A stretch of DNA of 64,000 bases from Pelagibius sp. Lineage in GTDB: Bacteria; Pseudomonadota; Alphaproteobacteria; Kiloniellales; Kiloniellaceae. The notes beneath the pieces are model-generated. The model was not told where the DNA came from. It did not search any database and saw nothing but the letters and a program-made list of their open reading frames with translations. A program made the translations under genes and the position numbers. Every line of letters begins with the position of its first letter. The stretch's first letter is position 1. The DNA is taken from contig NZ_JANQKD010000023.1 in assembly GCF_028281305.1 (NCBI RefSeq), positions 1 to 64,000 on the forward strand, given 5' to 3'. Shown piece by piece: positions 16,317 to 25,508 of the stretch.

Positions 16317-16934
16317 ATGAGCCAAGGCAACGGCCAGCAGAACGTCATGGAGGCGCAGGACGCAGAAAGTCTGACCGGTGCGCTTGCCTCCGGCGTCGGT
16401 CGGGATCTGCGGGCCTTGCGCAAGTCCCGCGGGTTGACGCTGTCCGATCTTGCAGCCGAGGTCGGCCGTTCGGTCGGCTACCTCAGCCAGGTGGAGCGGG
16501 GACTCTCGGAGCTTTCCATCAGCGACCTGCGGCGGCTTGCCGGCGCGCTGGGCGCGCCGCTGTCGTGGTTTTTCGTGCACGAGGGCGTGCCGCCGGAGGA
16601 GCGCGGTATCGTCGTGCGGTCCAGTGCCCGGCGTCCGCTGGGACTGGCAGCCGACGGCCTGACGGAAGAGCTGCTGTCGCCGGACCTGGGCGGCGCCTTC
16701 GAAGTGATCCGCAGTCTTTTCGAGCCCGGCGCCGAGCTGAAAGAGCCGGCTCTGCGCGATACGGAGGAGACGGGCTACGTCGTCTCCGGCGCGCTGGACC
16801 TCTGGATCGGTGGGCGGCAGTTCCGCCTGAAGGCCGGAGACAGCTTTCGCATCGAACGCGAAGCCTTTCGCTGGCGCAACCCCGGGCGGGTGCGCGCCGA
16901 GGTGATCTGGGTGATCGCGCCGCCAATCTATTGA
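16317..16934 (+). CDS. XRE-family regulator with C-terminal cupin domain
   Basis: A 205-residue protein with an N-terminal HTH (about 27-82: LRALRKSRGLTLSDLAAEVG and the VGYLSQVERG recognition helix) and a C-terminal cupin (about 125-200, including GYVVSGALDLWIGG and LKAGDSFRIEREAFRWRNPG). This PuuR-like architecture lets a metabolite bound in the cupin control DNA binding. It lies 37 bp upstream of two dimethylglycine-dehydrogenase-like genes on the same strand and is almost certainly their local regulator. An ATGAAAA/TTTTCAT inverted repeat about 85 bp upstream is a candidate operator. Confidence 0.88.
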   Translation: MSQGNGQQNVMEAQDAESLTGALASGVGRDLRALRKSRGLTLSDLAAEVGRSVGYLSQVERGLSELSISDLRRLAGALGAPLSWFFVHEGVPPEERGIVVRSSARRPLGLAADGLTEELLSPDLGGAFEVIRSLFEPGAELKEPALRDTEETGYVVSGALDLWIGGRQFRLKAGDSFRIEREAFRWRNPGRVRAEVIWVIAPPIY

Positions 16935-16971
16935 GCCGCCTCAGAAACGGCCGTCCGAAGGGGAGAAAGTC

Positions 16972-19401
16972 ATGTCAGATCTGCCCAGCCATGCCAGGGT
17001 CGTCATCATCGGCGGCGGCGCCGTCGGCGCCTCGACGCTCTATCACCTGGCCAAGATGGGCTGCAGCGATGCGGTGCTGCTGGAAAAGAACGAGCTGACC
17101 TCCGGCTCCACCTGGCATGCGGCCGGCAACTGCCCGACTTTCTCGGGCAGCTGGAACATGATGAAGCTGCAACGATACTCGGCGGAGCTCTTCGGGCGTC
17201 TGGCCGACGACGTCGATTACCCCATGAACTACCACCGCACCGGCTCCATCCGCATCGCCCAGTCCGATGCCCGCATGGCGGAGTTCCGCCACGTCGCTTC
17301 CATGGCCGGCTACCAGGGCATGGAATACGAGGTGCTGGGCGTGAACGAGGTGAAGGACCGCTACCCCTTCCTGGAACTGCACGACCTGAAGGGCGGGCTC
17401 TGGGACCCCATGGACGGCGACATCGACCCGGCGCAGTTGACCCAGGCCTATGCCAAGGGCGCCCGCGACCTGGGCGCAAAGGTGGTCCGCTTCTGCGCCG
17501 TGACCGGGCTGTCGCAGCTGCCGTCGGGCGAGTGGAAGGTGGAGAGCGATAAGGGCACCATCATCGCCGAAAAGGTGGTGAACGCCGCCGGCTACCGCGC
17601 CGCGGAGATCGGCCGCATGGTGGGCCGCGACGTGCCCACGGTGGCGATGTCGCACCAGTATCTGGTGACCGAGGAGATTCCGGAGCTGGCGGCCCTCGAC
17701 CACAAGGTCCCGCTGCTGCGCGACCCGGACGACAGCTACTACCTGCGCCAGGAAGGCAAGGGTCTGATCTTGGGTCCCTACGAGTGGCAGGCGACGCCCC
17801 ACTGGCTGGACGGCATGCCCGACGACTTTTCCTTCCAGCTCTACCCGGACGACCTCGACCGGCTGGAGTGGTACATCGAGCAGGCCTGCGCGCGCGTGCC
17901 GATGCTCGCCAGCGGCGGCGTGCAGCGGGTGATCAACGGGCCGATCCCCTACACGCCGGACGGCAACCCGCTGGTCGGCCCGGCGCCGGGCCTCACCAAC
18001 TTCTACGAGGCCTGCGTCTTCTCCTTCGGGATCGCCCAGTCCGGCGGCGCCGGCAAGACCATGGCGGAGTGGATCGTCGAGGGCGAGCCGGAGTGGGACC
18101 TCTGGGTCATCGATCCGCGCCGCTACACCGACTTCGCCACCAAGCGTTACGTGGTCGACAAGGCGGTCGAGTTCTACCAGCACGAATACGCCATGCACTT
18201 CCCGCACGAGGAACGCCCCGCCGGCCGTCCGGCCAAGGTCTCGCCGCTGTATGAGCGGCTCAAAGCAAAGGGCGCGGTCTTCGGCGCCCGCGGCGGCTGG
18301 GAGCGGGCGGTCTGGTTCGCGGAAGCCGGCGCGCAGCCCGAAGCCGATCTGACGCTGGTGCGGGAGGGCAACTGGTATCCCGCCGTTGCCGCCGAGAGCA
18401 GGGCGGTGGCCGAGGCCGTCGGCATTCTCGACCTGCCGGGCTTCGCGCGCTTCGAAGTGAAGGGGCCGGGCACGGCGGACTGGCTCGACAGCCTCGTGGC
18501 CGGGGCCCTGCCCAAAGTCGGGCGCATCTCCCTCGGCTACTTCTGCTCACCGCGGGGCGGGGTGGTCACCGAGATGACCCTGACCCGCCTGGGCGAGGAT
18601 CACTTCTGGCTGATCTCCGCGGCGGCGGGGGAGTGGCACGACGAGGATTGGCTGAGGAGCCACCGCCCGGCCGATGCCGCCTTTACCCTGGAGAACATCA
18701 CCAACCGCTGGAGCACCCTGGTGCTGGCGGGCCCGAAGGCGCGGGAGGTGCTGGGGCCGGTGACGGAGAGCGATCTTTCCAACGGGGCCTTTCCCTGGCT
18801 CTCCGTGCAGCCCATCGAGGTTGCCCAAGCACGGGGCTTTGCCATCCGCGTGAACTACGTCGGCGAACTGGGCTGGGAACTGCACCTGCCCATCGAGACC
18901 GTGGCGCCGGTCTACGACCTGCTGTGGCAGGCGGGCGAAGCCCACGGCATTCGCGACTTCGGCATGTATGCCATGGACTCCCTGCGCCTGGAAAAGGGCT
19001 ACATGGCCTGGAAGCAGGACCTCGCCAGCGAGTACTCGCCGCTGATGGGCGCCCTCGACCGCTTCGTGAAGCTGGACAAGGCGCAGTTCGTCGGCCGCGA
19101 AGCGCTGCTGAAGGAAAAGCAGGCCGGCCCCCGCGAGCGCTTTGTGCCGCTGCTCGTCGAGGCAAAGGACGCCGACGCGCCGTTCTGCGCCACGGTCTGG
19201 AAGGGCGAGCGCCGGGTCGGCCTCGTCACCTCGGGCGGCTACGGCCACCGCATCGAGAAATCCATCGCCCTGGCCTATGTGCAGACGGACCTCGCCAAGG
19301 AGGGTGAGGCCCTGGAGGTGGAGATCTACGGCGAGCGCTGCCCGGCGCGGGTCGGGGTGTCGCCGCTCTTCGATCCCAAGAACGAACGCCTGCGGGCCTG
19401 A
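16972..19401 (+). CDS. Dimethylglycine/sarcosine dehydrogenase-like flavoprotein with GcvT domain (copy 1)
   Basis: An 809-residue protein. The N-terminal FAD-dependent D-amino-acid-oxidase-type domain (about 1-380) has the dinucleotide motif VVIIGGGAVGASTLYHLAKMG and TWHAAGN with H49. In mammalian dimethylglycine dehydrogenase the equivalent TWHAAG histidine holds FAD covalently. A linker domain leads to GcvT-type folate-binding domains (about 430-809, with NYVGELGWELHLP and LRLEKGYMAWKQDL). Such enzymes demethylate N-methyl glycines and pass the one-carbon unit to tetrahydrofolate. GGGGAGAAAG gives a good ribosome site. It is followed 22 bp later by a clear paralogue; the two differ in the residues after the histidine motif, so substrates may differ. 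Confidence 0.82.
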   Translation: MSDLPSHARVVIIGGGAVGASTLYHLAKMGCSDAVLLEKNELTSGSTWHAAGNCPTFSGSWNMMKLQRYSAELFGRLADDVDYPMNYHRTGSIRIAQSDARMAEFRHVASMAGYQGMEYEVLGVNEVKDRYPFLELHDLKGGLWDPMDGDIDPAQLTQAYAKGARDLGAKVVRFCAVTGLSQLPSGEWKVESDKGTIIAEKVVNAAGYRAAEIGRMVGRDVPTVAMSHQYLVTEEIPELAALDHKVPLLRDPDDSYYLRQEGKGLILGPYEWQATPHWLDGMPDDFSFQLYPDDLDRLEWYIEQACARVPMLASGGVQRVINGPIPYTPDGNPLVGPAPGLTNFYEACVFSFGIAQSGGAGKTMAEWIVEGEPEWDLWVIDPRRYTDFATKRYVVDKAVEFYQHEYAMHFPHEERPAGRPAKVSPLYERLKAKGAVFGARGGWERAVWFAEAGAQPEADLTLVREGNWYPAVAAESRAVAEAVGILDLPGFARFEVKGPGTADWLDSLVAGALPKVGRISLGYFCSPRGGVVTEMTLTRLGEDHFWLISAAAGEWHDEDWLRSHRPADAAFTLENITNRWSTLVLAGPKAREVLGPVTESDLSNGAFPWLSVQPIEVAQARGFAIRVNYVGELGWELHLPIETVAPVYDLLWQAGEAHGIRDFGMYAMDSLRLEKGYMAWKQDLASEYSPLMGALDRFVKLDKAQFVGREALLKEKQAGPRERFVPLLVEAKDADAPFCATVWKGERRVGLVTSGGYGHRIEKSIALAYVQTDLAKEGEALEVEIYGERCPARVGVSPLFDPKNERLRA

Positions 19402-19423
19402 CCAAGAAAACGGGAGAGGGACC

Positions 19424-21895
19424 ATGAGCGAGCTTCCAACGAAGGCCCGCGCGGTCATCATCGGCGGCGGCGTCATCGGCTGTTCCGTCGCCTATCACCT
19501 GGCCAAGCTCGGCTGGCAGGACGTGGTGCTGCTGGAGCGCAAGCAGCTCACCTGCGGCACCACCTGGCATGCCGCCGGGCTGATCGGCCAGCTCCGCGCC
19601 ACCCTCAACATGACCCAGCTCGCCAAGTATTCGGCCGAGCTCTACGGCACCCTGGAGGCGGAGACCGGGGTCGCCACCGGCTTCAAGCAGAACGGCTCCC
19701 TTTCCGTCGCCCTCACCGGGGAGCGCCTGGAGGAGCTGAAACGCGGCGCCTCCATGGCCAAGACCTTCGGGCTGGAGGTCGAGGTCCTGACGCCGGAGGA
19801 GGTGAATGCGGCCTATCCGCTGCTGTCGCTGGAGGGGGTCACCGGCGGCGTCTTTCTGCCCAAGGACGGCCAGGCGGACCCGGCCAACATCGCCCTCGCG
19901 CTGGCCAAGGGCGCGCGGCAGAAGGGCGTGAAGGTCTTCGAGCAGACCAAGGTGACCGCCATCGAACAGGCGGGCGGGCGCGTCACCGGCGTGGTCACCG
20001 ACAAGGGCCGCATCGAGGCGGAGGTGGTGGTGAACTGCGCCGGCATGTGGGGGCGCGAGGTTGGCCGGCTGGCCGGCGTCGACGTACCGCTGCAGGCCTG
20101 CGAGCACTTCTACATCGTCACGGAAAACATCCCCGACCTGCCGCGCGACCTGCCGGTGCTGCGCATTCCCGACGAGTGCGCCTATTACAAGGAGGATGCC
20201 GGCAAGATCCTGCTCGGCGCCTTCGAGCCGTTGGCCAAGCCCTGGGGCATGGAGGGCATCGCCGAGGACTTCTGCTTCGACCAACTGCCGGAGGACTTCG
20301 ACCACTTCGCGCCGATCCTGGAAGACGCCGTCGCGCGCATGCCGATCCTGGAGACCGCGGGCATCCACACCTTCTTCAACGGGCCGGAGAGCTTCACCCC
20401 GGACGACCGCTATCTGCTGGGCGAGGCGCCGGAACTGCAGGGTTTCTTCGTCGCCGCCGGCTTCAACTCCATCGGCATCCAGTCCGCCGGCGGGGCGGGC
20501 AAGGCGCTGGCGGAGTGGATGGACGCAGGCGAGCCGCCCTTCGACCTCTGGGACGTCGACATCCGCCGCATGCAGCCCTTCCAGAACAACCGCACCTACC
20601 TCTACGAGCGCGCGAAGGAGAGCCTTGGCCTGCTTTATGCCGACCACTTTCCCTACCGCCAGTTCGCCACCGCGCGGGGTCTGCGCCACAGCCCGCTGCA
20701 CGAGCGCCTGGCCGAGCGCGGCGCCTGCTTCGGCGAGGTGGCGGGCTGGGAGCGGGCCAACTGGTTCCTGCCGCCGGACGCCAGAGCCGCCGGCGAGACG
20801 GCGGACTACCGCTACTCCTGGAAGCGGCAGAACTGGTTCGACTACGCCGCGCAGGAGCACCGCGCGGTGCGGGAGGGCGTGGGCCTCTTCGACATGTCCT
20901 CCTTCGCGAAGATCCGGGTCGAGGGCCGCGATGCCGAGGCGGTGCTGCAGCGGGTCTGCGCCAACGATGTGGCGGTGCCGGTCGGCAAGATCGTCTACAC
21001 CCAGTGGCTGAACGGGCGCGGCGGCATCGAAGCGGACCTAACCGTTACCCGCCTGTCGGAGACCGCTTTCCTGGTCATCACCGGTGCCGCCGTCGGGCGC
21101 CGTGACCTCACCTGGCTGAAGCGCCACATCCCCGAGGACGCCCACTGCATCGCCACCGAGGTGACGGCAGCCGAAGCCGTGCTCTGCGTCATGGGGCCGA
21201 AGGCACGCGACCTGCTGCAACCGCTTACCGCCACCGACCTTTCCAACGCGGCCTTTCCCTTCGCGACGATGCAGGAGATCGAGATCGGTGCCGCCCTGGC
21301 CCGCGCCCACCGCATCACCTACGTCGGCGAGCTGGGCTGGGAGCTCTATGTCTCCGTCGACATGGCGCGCCATGTCTTCGATACCATCATGGCGGCGGGG
21401 GACCCTCAGGGGCTGCGGCTCTGCGGCATGCACGTGCTGGACTCCTGCCGCATGGAAAAGGCCTTCCGCCACTTCGGCCACGACATCTCCGACGAGGACC
21501 ACGTGCTGGAGGCGGGCCTCGGCTTCGCCGTGAAGCCGGACAAGCCGGCCTCGCGCTTCGGCGACTTCCTGGGCCGCGAGGCGGTGCTGCGCAAGAAGCA
21601 GCTCGGCCTCTCCAAGCGCCTGCTGCAGTTCAAGCTGGAGGACCCGGAACCGCTGCTCTATCACAACGAGCCGATCTGGCGCGACGGCCGCATCGCCGGC
21701 TACCTGACCTCAGGCAACTACGGCCACCACCTGGGGGCCGCCATCGGCCTCGGCTACGTCGCCTGCGAGACGACCGAAAAGCCGGACGACGTGCTGGGCT
21801 CGCGCTACGAGATCGAGGTCGCCGGCGAACGCGTCCCGGCCCTCGCCAGCCTCAAGCCGCTCTACGACCCCAAGAGCGAGCGGGTGAGAGGGTAA
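19424..21895 (+). CDS. Dimethylglycine/sarcosine dehydrogenase-like flavoprotein with GcvT domain (copy 2)
   Basis: An 823-residue protein with the same order as its upstream neighbour: the FAD motif AVIIGGGVIGCSVAYHLAKLG, TWHAAGLIGQLR with H49 in the position of the covalent flavin histidine, then GcvT domains (about 440-823, with ITYVGELGWELYVS and CRMEKAFRHFGHDI). TWHAAGL matches mammalian dimethylglycine dehydrogenase more closely than copy 1 does. I chose ATG 19424, behind GGGAGAGGG, rather than a longer frame overlapping copy 1. Together the pair could remove methyl groups stepwise (for example dimethylglycine to sarcosine to glycine), feeding folate and glycine pools. Confidence 0.84.
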   Translation: MSELPTKARAVIIGGGVIGCSVAYHLAKLGWQDVVLLERKQLTCGTTWHAAGLIGQLRATLNMTQLAKYSAELYGTLEAETGVATGFKQNGSLSVALTGERLEELKRGASMAKTFGLEVEVLTPEEVNAAYPLLSLEGVTGGVFLPKDGQADPANIALALAKGARQKGVKVFEQTKVTAIEQAGGRVTGVVTDKGRIEAEVVVNCAGMWGREVGRLAGVDVPLQACEHFYIVTENIPDLPRDLPVLRIPDECAYYKEDAGKILLGAFEPLAKPWGMEGIAEDFCFDQLPEDFDHFAPILEDAVARMPILETAGIHTFFNGPESFTPDDRYLLGEAPELQGFFVAAGFNSIGIQSAGGAGKALAEWMDAGEPPFDLWDVDIRRMQPFQNNRTYLYERAKESLGLLYADHFPYRQFATARGLRHSPLHERLAERGACFGEVAGWERANWFLPPDARAAGETADYRYSWKRQNWFDYAAQEHRAVREGVGLFDMSSFAKIRVEGRDAEAVLQRVCANDVAVPVGKIVYTQWLNGRGGIEADLTVTRLSETAFLVITGAAVGRRDLTWLKRHIPEDAHCIATEVTAAEAVLCVMGPKARDLLQPLTATDLSNAAFPFATMQEIEIGAALARAHRITYVGELGWELYVSVDMARHVFDTIMAAGDPQGLRLCGMHVLDSCRMEKAFRHFGHDISDEDHVLEAGLGFAVKPDKPASRFGDFLGREAVLRKKQLGLSKRLLQFKLEDPEPLLYHNEPIWRDGRIAGYLTSGNYGHHLGAAIGLGYVACETTEKPDDVLGSRYEIEVAGERVPALASLKPLYDPKSERVRG

Positions 21896-21958
21896 TGGCG
21901 ACGCTCGGAGAGCTGTCCGCCTCTCCCGCACCCATTTGGGTTCGAGCGCTATGGATGT

Positions 21959-22621
21959 CTAGCTGCTGGGCAGAGTAGGCGGATCAAGCGGCGGCAGGCG
22001 GCGCAGGCTGCGGCATTCCGCGATGTTGCCCTCGACCCAGGTTCGCAGACTCTCCGGGTTCCCCAAGTGCGCAATCGCCTGGTTGCAGAACCTTTTCAGG
22101 CTCATGTACGCCTTGGTTTCGCCTTCCTCATTGGCGACGTAGCTCAAGAGTTTTTCGGCTTGATCGCATTGCCCATTCAAAGCCGCCAGCATGCCGAGGT
22201 GCACGTCCGGCCATCCACCCGGCCGCGTGAACTGCTTGTGGTTCTCGAGAAGGCCTTCGTAGGCTTCTCTCAGCGTTCCGGTTCGGGCGCGGTAATAGTT
22301 TACGGCTTCGGTGGCTGCATCCGCCAGGACCTCGAAATCCCTTTGGAACTGTGCTTCGTCGCCATCGAACTCGGCCCAGCCAGGTTCGCGTTTACCCCAA
22401 TCGAAGGACCAATGTTCTTTTGGGTACCAGAACCACGCAACTGCGACGTTCAAGCTGGACATCTTTGAGAAGCCCGACGGCTGAAACTCGATAAGGATGC
22501 CGTGCCAGCGGCGGTCGTCGTACCAGACGCGGGACCGGCCCTTCTGCTGGATTCCGAGGGGCCGCAGCTTCGCCCGGGCGACGGCATTGATGATCTTGCT
22601 GTGGGGCGACGCCGCGCTCAT
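21959..22621 (-). CDS. DUF4304-like hypothetical protein
   Basis: A protein of about 220 residues. The N-terminal half (LRPLGIQQKGRSRVWYDDRRW, then IEFQPSGFSKMSSLNVAVAWFWYP) resembles DUF4304, a cytoplasmic domain of unknown role; the C-terminal half is helical and may be a simple repeat-like scaffold. I chose the ATG at 22621 because AGAGGA lies just upstream; a longer frame to 22708 adds a basic tail without a ribosome site. It is convergent with the flavoprotein operon. GC content is somewhat lower than in its neighbours, so acquisition by transfer is possible. Confidence 0.5.
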   Translation of the reverse strand: MSAASPHSKIINAVARAKLRPLGIQQKGRSRVWYDDRRWHGILIEFQPSGFSKMSSLNVAVAWFWYPKEHWSFDWGKREPGWAEFDGDEAQFQRDFEVLADAATEAVNYYRARTGTLREAYEGLLENHKQFTRPGGWPDVHLGMLAALNGQCDQAEKLLSYVANEEGETKAYMSLKRFCNQAIAHLGNPESLRTWVEGNIAECRSLRRLPPLDPPTLPSS

Positions 22622-22759
22622 GCGGATCCTCTGACTCCGGTCGGCCTCAAGAAGGGCACAATAAGGATCACGGGCTGCGGCGCGCCACCGTGCCTCTCTG
22701 CTGTGCAAGGCTCTGGCGTCACGGCACAGACTCCGGAGTGTGCTTGCTTCGGGTTATGG

Positions 22760-23575
22760 CTAAAACCTCCACCCGAGCTGCACCACCATGCCGTCGTCCT
22801 CGGGCCTGACGCCCAGGGCCAGGCGATCTTCTGTGGCGGGGGCGAGGAAAGCCTCGGTGGCGAAGACGGCGAGGAAGTTGCCGAGTGCCATGCCGGCCAG
22901 GACGTCGGCCGGGTGGTGCTCGCCGGCCTCCAGCCGCGCCCAGGAGGTGGTGAGGACCAGCCCGGCCAGCGCCACGTCGCTGCCGATCTCTGCGGTGCGG
23001 GAGAGGTCGTAGTACGTCAGCGTATCGCTGGTGAGCCGCGCGGCGGCGGCGGTCATGCTGACATGGCCGGAGGGGAATGACTCGTCGTCCTGGTCCAGCG
23101 GGCGTTCGCGGTCGGTCACGGCCTTCAGGCCGTCGGTCGCGCCGCGGGTGGCGAGCAGTGTTCCGGCGCCGACGGCAAAGCCCTTGGCCTTGCTTTCCAG
23201 CCAGGCGCCCTCGGGCGCGGGGGCGGCCAGGCCGGCGGCACCGTAGAGCACGTAGCTGCCGATGCGCAGCCCGTCGCTCACGTCGTCGGCGGTGTCGCGG
23301 GAGCCGAACAGCGGCCGCTCCTCGTTGGCCCAGTCGGCGACGTCCTCGTCGGCGCCGCCGATCTGCAGCGCCGCGGCACCGGCGGCGGGCAGCCAGGTGA
23401 AGGGATCGGTCGCCGCCGTGAGGGCGGCCTCGCCGAGCCGCTCCCAGCCCGGCAGCGCCCGCGCGTCCGCGCCCCAGAGGCCGCGCTCCGGTGAACCCGC
23501 GCAGGCCGGCAGCCAGAGCAGCGCCAGCCCCAGAGCTAAAGATCGCCAAGCCGCCGTCATAGTCCGCCGCCCCAT
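22760..23575 (-). CDS. PAP2-family phosphatase lipoprotein
   Basis: A protein of about 271 residues. A signal peptide ends in a lipobox (LWLPAC-AG), so it is probably lipid-anchored in the cell envelope. The phosphatidic-acid-phosphatase signature is complete: KAVTDRERP, SFPSGHVSM and SWARLEAGEHHPADVLAG, giving the catalytic His, Arg and Asp set. It would remove phosphate from lipid or other phosphoesters on the periplasmic side. Several in-frame starts are possible (up to 23629); 23575 gives a normal lipoprotein signal length. It has no operon partners. Confidence 0.8.
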   Translation of the reverse strand: MGRRTMTAAWRSLALGLALLWLPACAGSPERGLWGADARALPGWERLGEAALTAATDPFTWLPAAGAAALQIGGADEDVADWANEERPLFGSRDTADDVSDGLRIGSYVLYGAAGLAAPAPEGAWLESKAKGFAVGAGTLLATRGATDGLKAVTDRERPLDQDDESFPSGHVSMTAAAARLTSDTLTYYDLSRTAEIGSDVALAGLVLTTSWARLEAGEHHPADVLAGMALGNFLAVFATEAFLAPATEDRLALGVRPEDDGMVVQLGWRF

Positions 23576-23852
23576 TGTGGAACCCGTCCGTTGACATCTC
23601 TCCATCCGGGACCTCAAAGCGCTCCGCACCCCACCCGCGGATCGCCGGTCGCTCCCGACAGCCCAGCACTTCTCAGTCTAGGGCCTTTGGCGGCCCGGCG
23701 ACAGGTTTTCCGGCGCGCGCCTGGATCTTCACCTTCAGGCCCCGTGCAAGGCCACTCCGCGCTGTGCTAGGCTTTGCGGCAAAGCGGCGCCAAGGCGAGG
23801 GCCGGGCGGCCGGCTTCGCGCCGAGGCCGAGGCGACGATCGGGAGGTAAGTC

Positions 23853-24347
23853 ATGGGGATGGAGGTGCGGCGTCTGACGGAGGACGACGCCGAGAGCTAT
23901 CGGGAGATCCGGCTGGAGGCGCTGGAGCATCATCCGGAGGCCTTTCAGGCGACCTACGAGAGCGTGGCGGACCTGCCGCTGGATGCCTACCGCCAGCGCC
24001 TGCGCCGCTATGCGCTGTTCGGCGGTTTTCTCGACGGCACGCTCTGCGGCTTCGTCGGCTTCTTTGCGCTGAAGAACACGAAGATCAAGCACAAGGGCCT
24101 GATGTGGGGCATGTACGTGAAGGAAAGCGCGCGCGGCAGCGGGCTGGCCGGGAAGATGGTGGAGGCGGTGGTCGACCACGCCCGCGACGAGGTGGAGCAA
24201 CTGCTCTGCTCCGTCATCGCCGACAACGAACGCGCCAGCCGCTTCTACGAGAAGATGGGCTTCGAACTCTACGGCACCGAACGTCGCGCTCTCAAGATCG
24301 GTGAGCGCTACTACGACGAAGAATTCCGGGTGAAGTTTCTGGGGTAG
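23853..24347 (+). CDS. GNAT-family N-acetyltransferase
   Basis: A 164-residue acetyltransferase. Motif A appears as LMWGMYVKESARGSGLAGKMVEAVVDHA (about 83-110), with the acetyl-CoA pyrophosphate loop RGSGLAG, and motif B as VIADNERASRFYEKMGFELYGTE. It is close in style to broadly annotated cytoplasmic acetyltransferases whose substrate cannot be told from sequence. GGGAGG lies just before the ATG. It stands alone between a convergent LysR gene and the PAP2 gene. Confidence 0.85.
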   Translation: MGMEVRRLTEDDAESYREIRLEALEHHPEAFQATYESVADLPLDAYRQRLRRYALFGGFLDGTLCGFVGFFALKNTKIKHKGLMWGMYVKESARGSGLAGKMVEAVVDHARDEVEQLLCSVIADNERASRFYEKMGFELYGTERRALKIGERYYDEEFRVKFLG

Positions 24348-24435
24348 ATGTGAGGCAAGCGCGTCGATCCGTGGACTCTACTGTCTGACTGAGCCGGGCG
24401 GGGCGAGTTCGGCGACGCGGTCTGTACCCGCCGAT

Positions 24436-25386
24436 TCAACGATTCCCTGAACGACCTGCCGAGGTCGCTTGGCCGCCGCGAGCAGCACAGGTCTTGATGT
24501 GGTCGATCAGGGCTCTGGTCTTGGCCGGGACGTAGGAGCGCGAGGGATAGAGGATCCAGGCCGCGGTGTCGAACGACTTCGCGGCGGCCTGCCAGTCAGG
24601 CAGAAGGTCGATGAGGCTGCCGTCGGCAAGATCCTGCGCGATCGTCCAGTCAGCGAGGAGCGCGGGACCCAGCCCGTCGAGCGCTGCGCGGCGGACCGCA
24701 AGCGCGTTTGAGATCATCAATGAAGCCCGGACGGGAACCTCGACGGTGTCACGGCTGCCTCTGCGGAACCTCCAGTACGACCGGAAGCCCGGCAGCGTGA
24801 AACAGACGCACCGCCTTTCCGAGAGGTCCTTTGGGTCCGACAGTGGGCCGGAGGCGTCGAGGTAGTCGGGGCTTGCCACGACACGGTATCGCGTCGCCAT
24901 CAGCTTGGTCACGACGGCGGCTTCGTCCACGCTCGGACTCAGGCGAATCCCAAGGTCGATGCTCTCCCGCACCAGATCAACCACCGCATCGTCGAGCATC
25001 AGTTCCAGGGTGAGATCCGGGTAGCGCTGTTGGAACGCCGGAAGGCGCGGCAGCAGCCAGCGCTCGCCGAAGGCCACCGACGTGGAAACGCGGAGTATGC
25101 CCGCCGGAGCACCGACCACATCGGCGGCCGCGAGGCGAGCTTCCTCCAGTTGCGCCAGAAGACCGGCGGCGCGATCGAAGAAGACCTGTCCCGCTTCGGT
25201 CGGCGAGAGCCGGCGCGTCGTGCGCTCGAAGAGGCGAAACCCCAGGGTCCGCTCCAACGCCGAGATCTGGCGGGAGACCGACGAGCGGTCCAGACCATGT
25301 TCGCGAGCTGCCGCCGAGAGCGAGCCGCGCCGCACGGCGGAGAGGAAGAGGTGAAGCGACAGCAGAGGGACATTGCGCAGATTCAT
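24436..25386 (-). CDS. LysR-family transcriptional regulator
   Basis: A 316-residue LysR regulator. The HTH lies at about residues 4-62 (LHLFLSAVRRGSLSAAAREHGLDRSSVSRQISALERTLG and LFERTTRRLSPTEAG). A type-2 periplasmic-binding fold (about 88-300) includes RVSTSVAFGERWLLPRLPAF and the IDLGIRLSPS strand, the style of the CrgA/DmlR subgroup. I chose the ATG at 25386, which starts the HTH cleanly; an upstream ATG at 25434 is possible. It is divergent from the DUF1499 gene, with a 122-bp shared control region. Confidence 0.88.
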   Translation of the reverse strand: MNLRNVPLLSLHLFLSAVRRGSLSAAAREHGLDRSSVSRQISALERTLGFRLFERTTRRLSPTEAGQVFFDRAAGLLAQLEEARLAAADVVGAPAGILRVSTSVAFGERWLLPRLPAFQQRYPDLTLELMLDDAVVDLVRESIDLGIRLSPSVDEAAVVTKLMATRYRVVASPDYLDASGPLSDPKDLSERRCVCFTLPGFRSYWRFRRGSRDTVEVPVRASLMISNALAVRRAALDGLGPALLADWTIAQDLADGSLIDLLPDWQAAAKSFDTAAWILYPSRSYVPAKTRALIDHIKTCAARGGQATSAGRSGNR

Positions 25387-25508
25387 TGTTGCACAAATTG
25401 CACCGCAGTGGGGCACATGTCGACCTTCCGACACACGGAGGCGACCCTATATCTCGAGCAATTGCCTCCGATTGATTCTGCAACGACCGATGCCTTCGAG
25501 GTTATCTC

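Noticed and set aside
19142-19423. Longer frame upstream of the second flavoprotein
   Set aside because: It overlaps the end of the first flavoprotein in another frame. The FAD motif starts at the N-terminus when ATG 19424 is used, with a good ribosome site.
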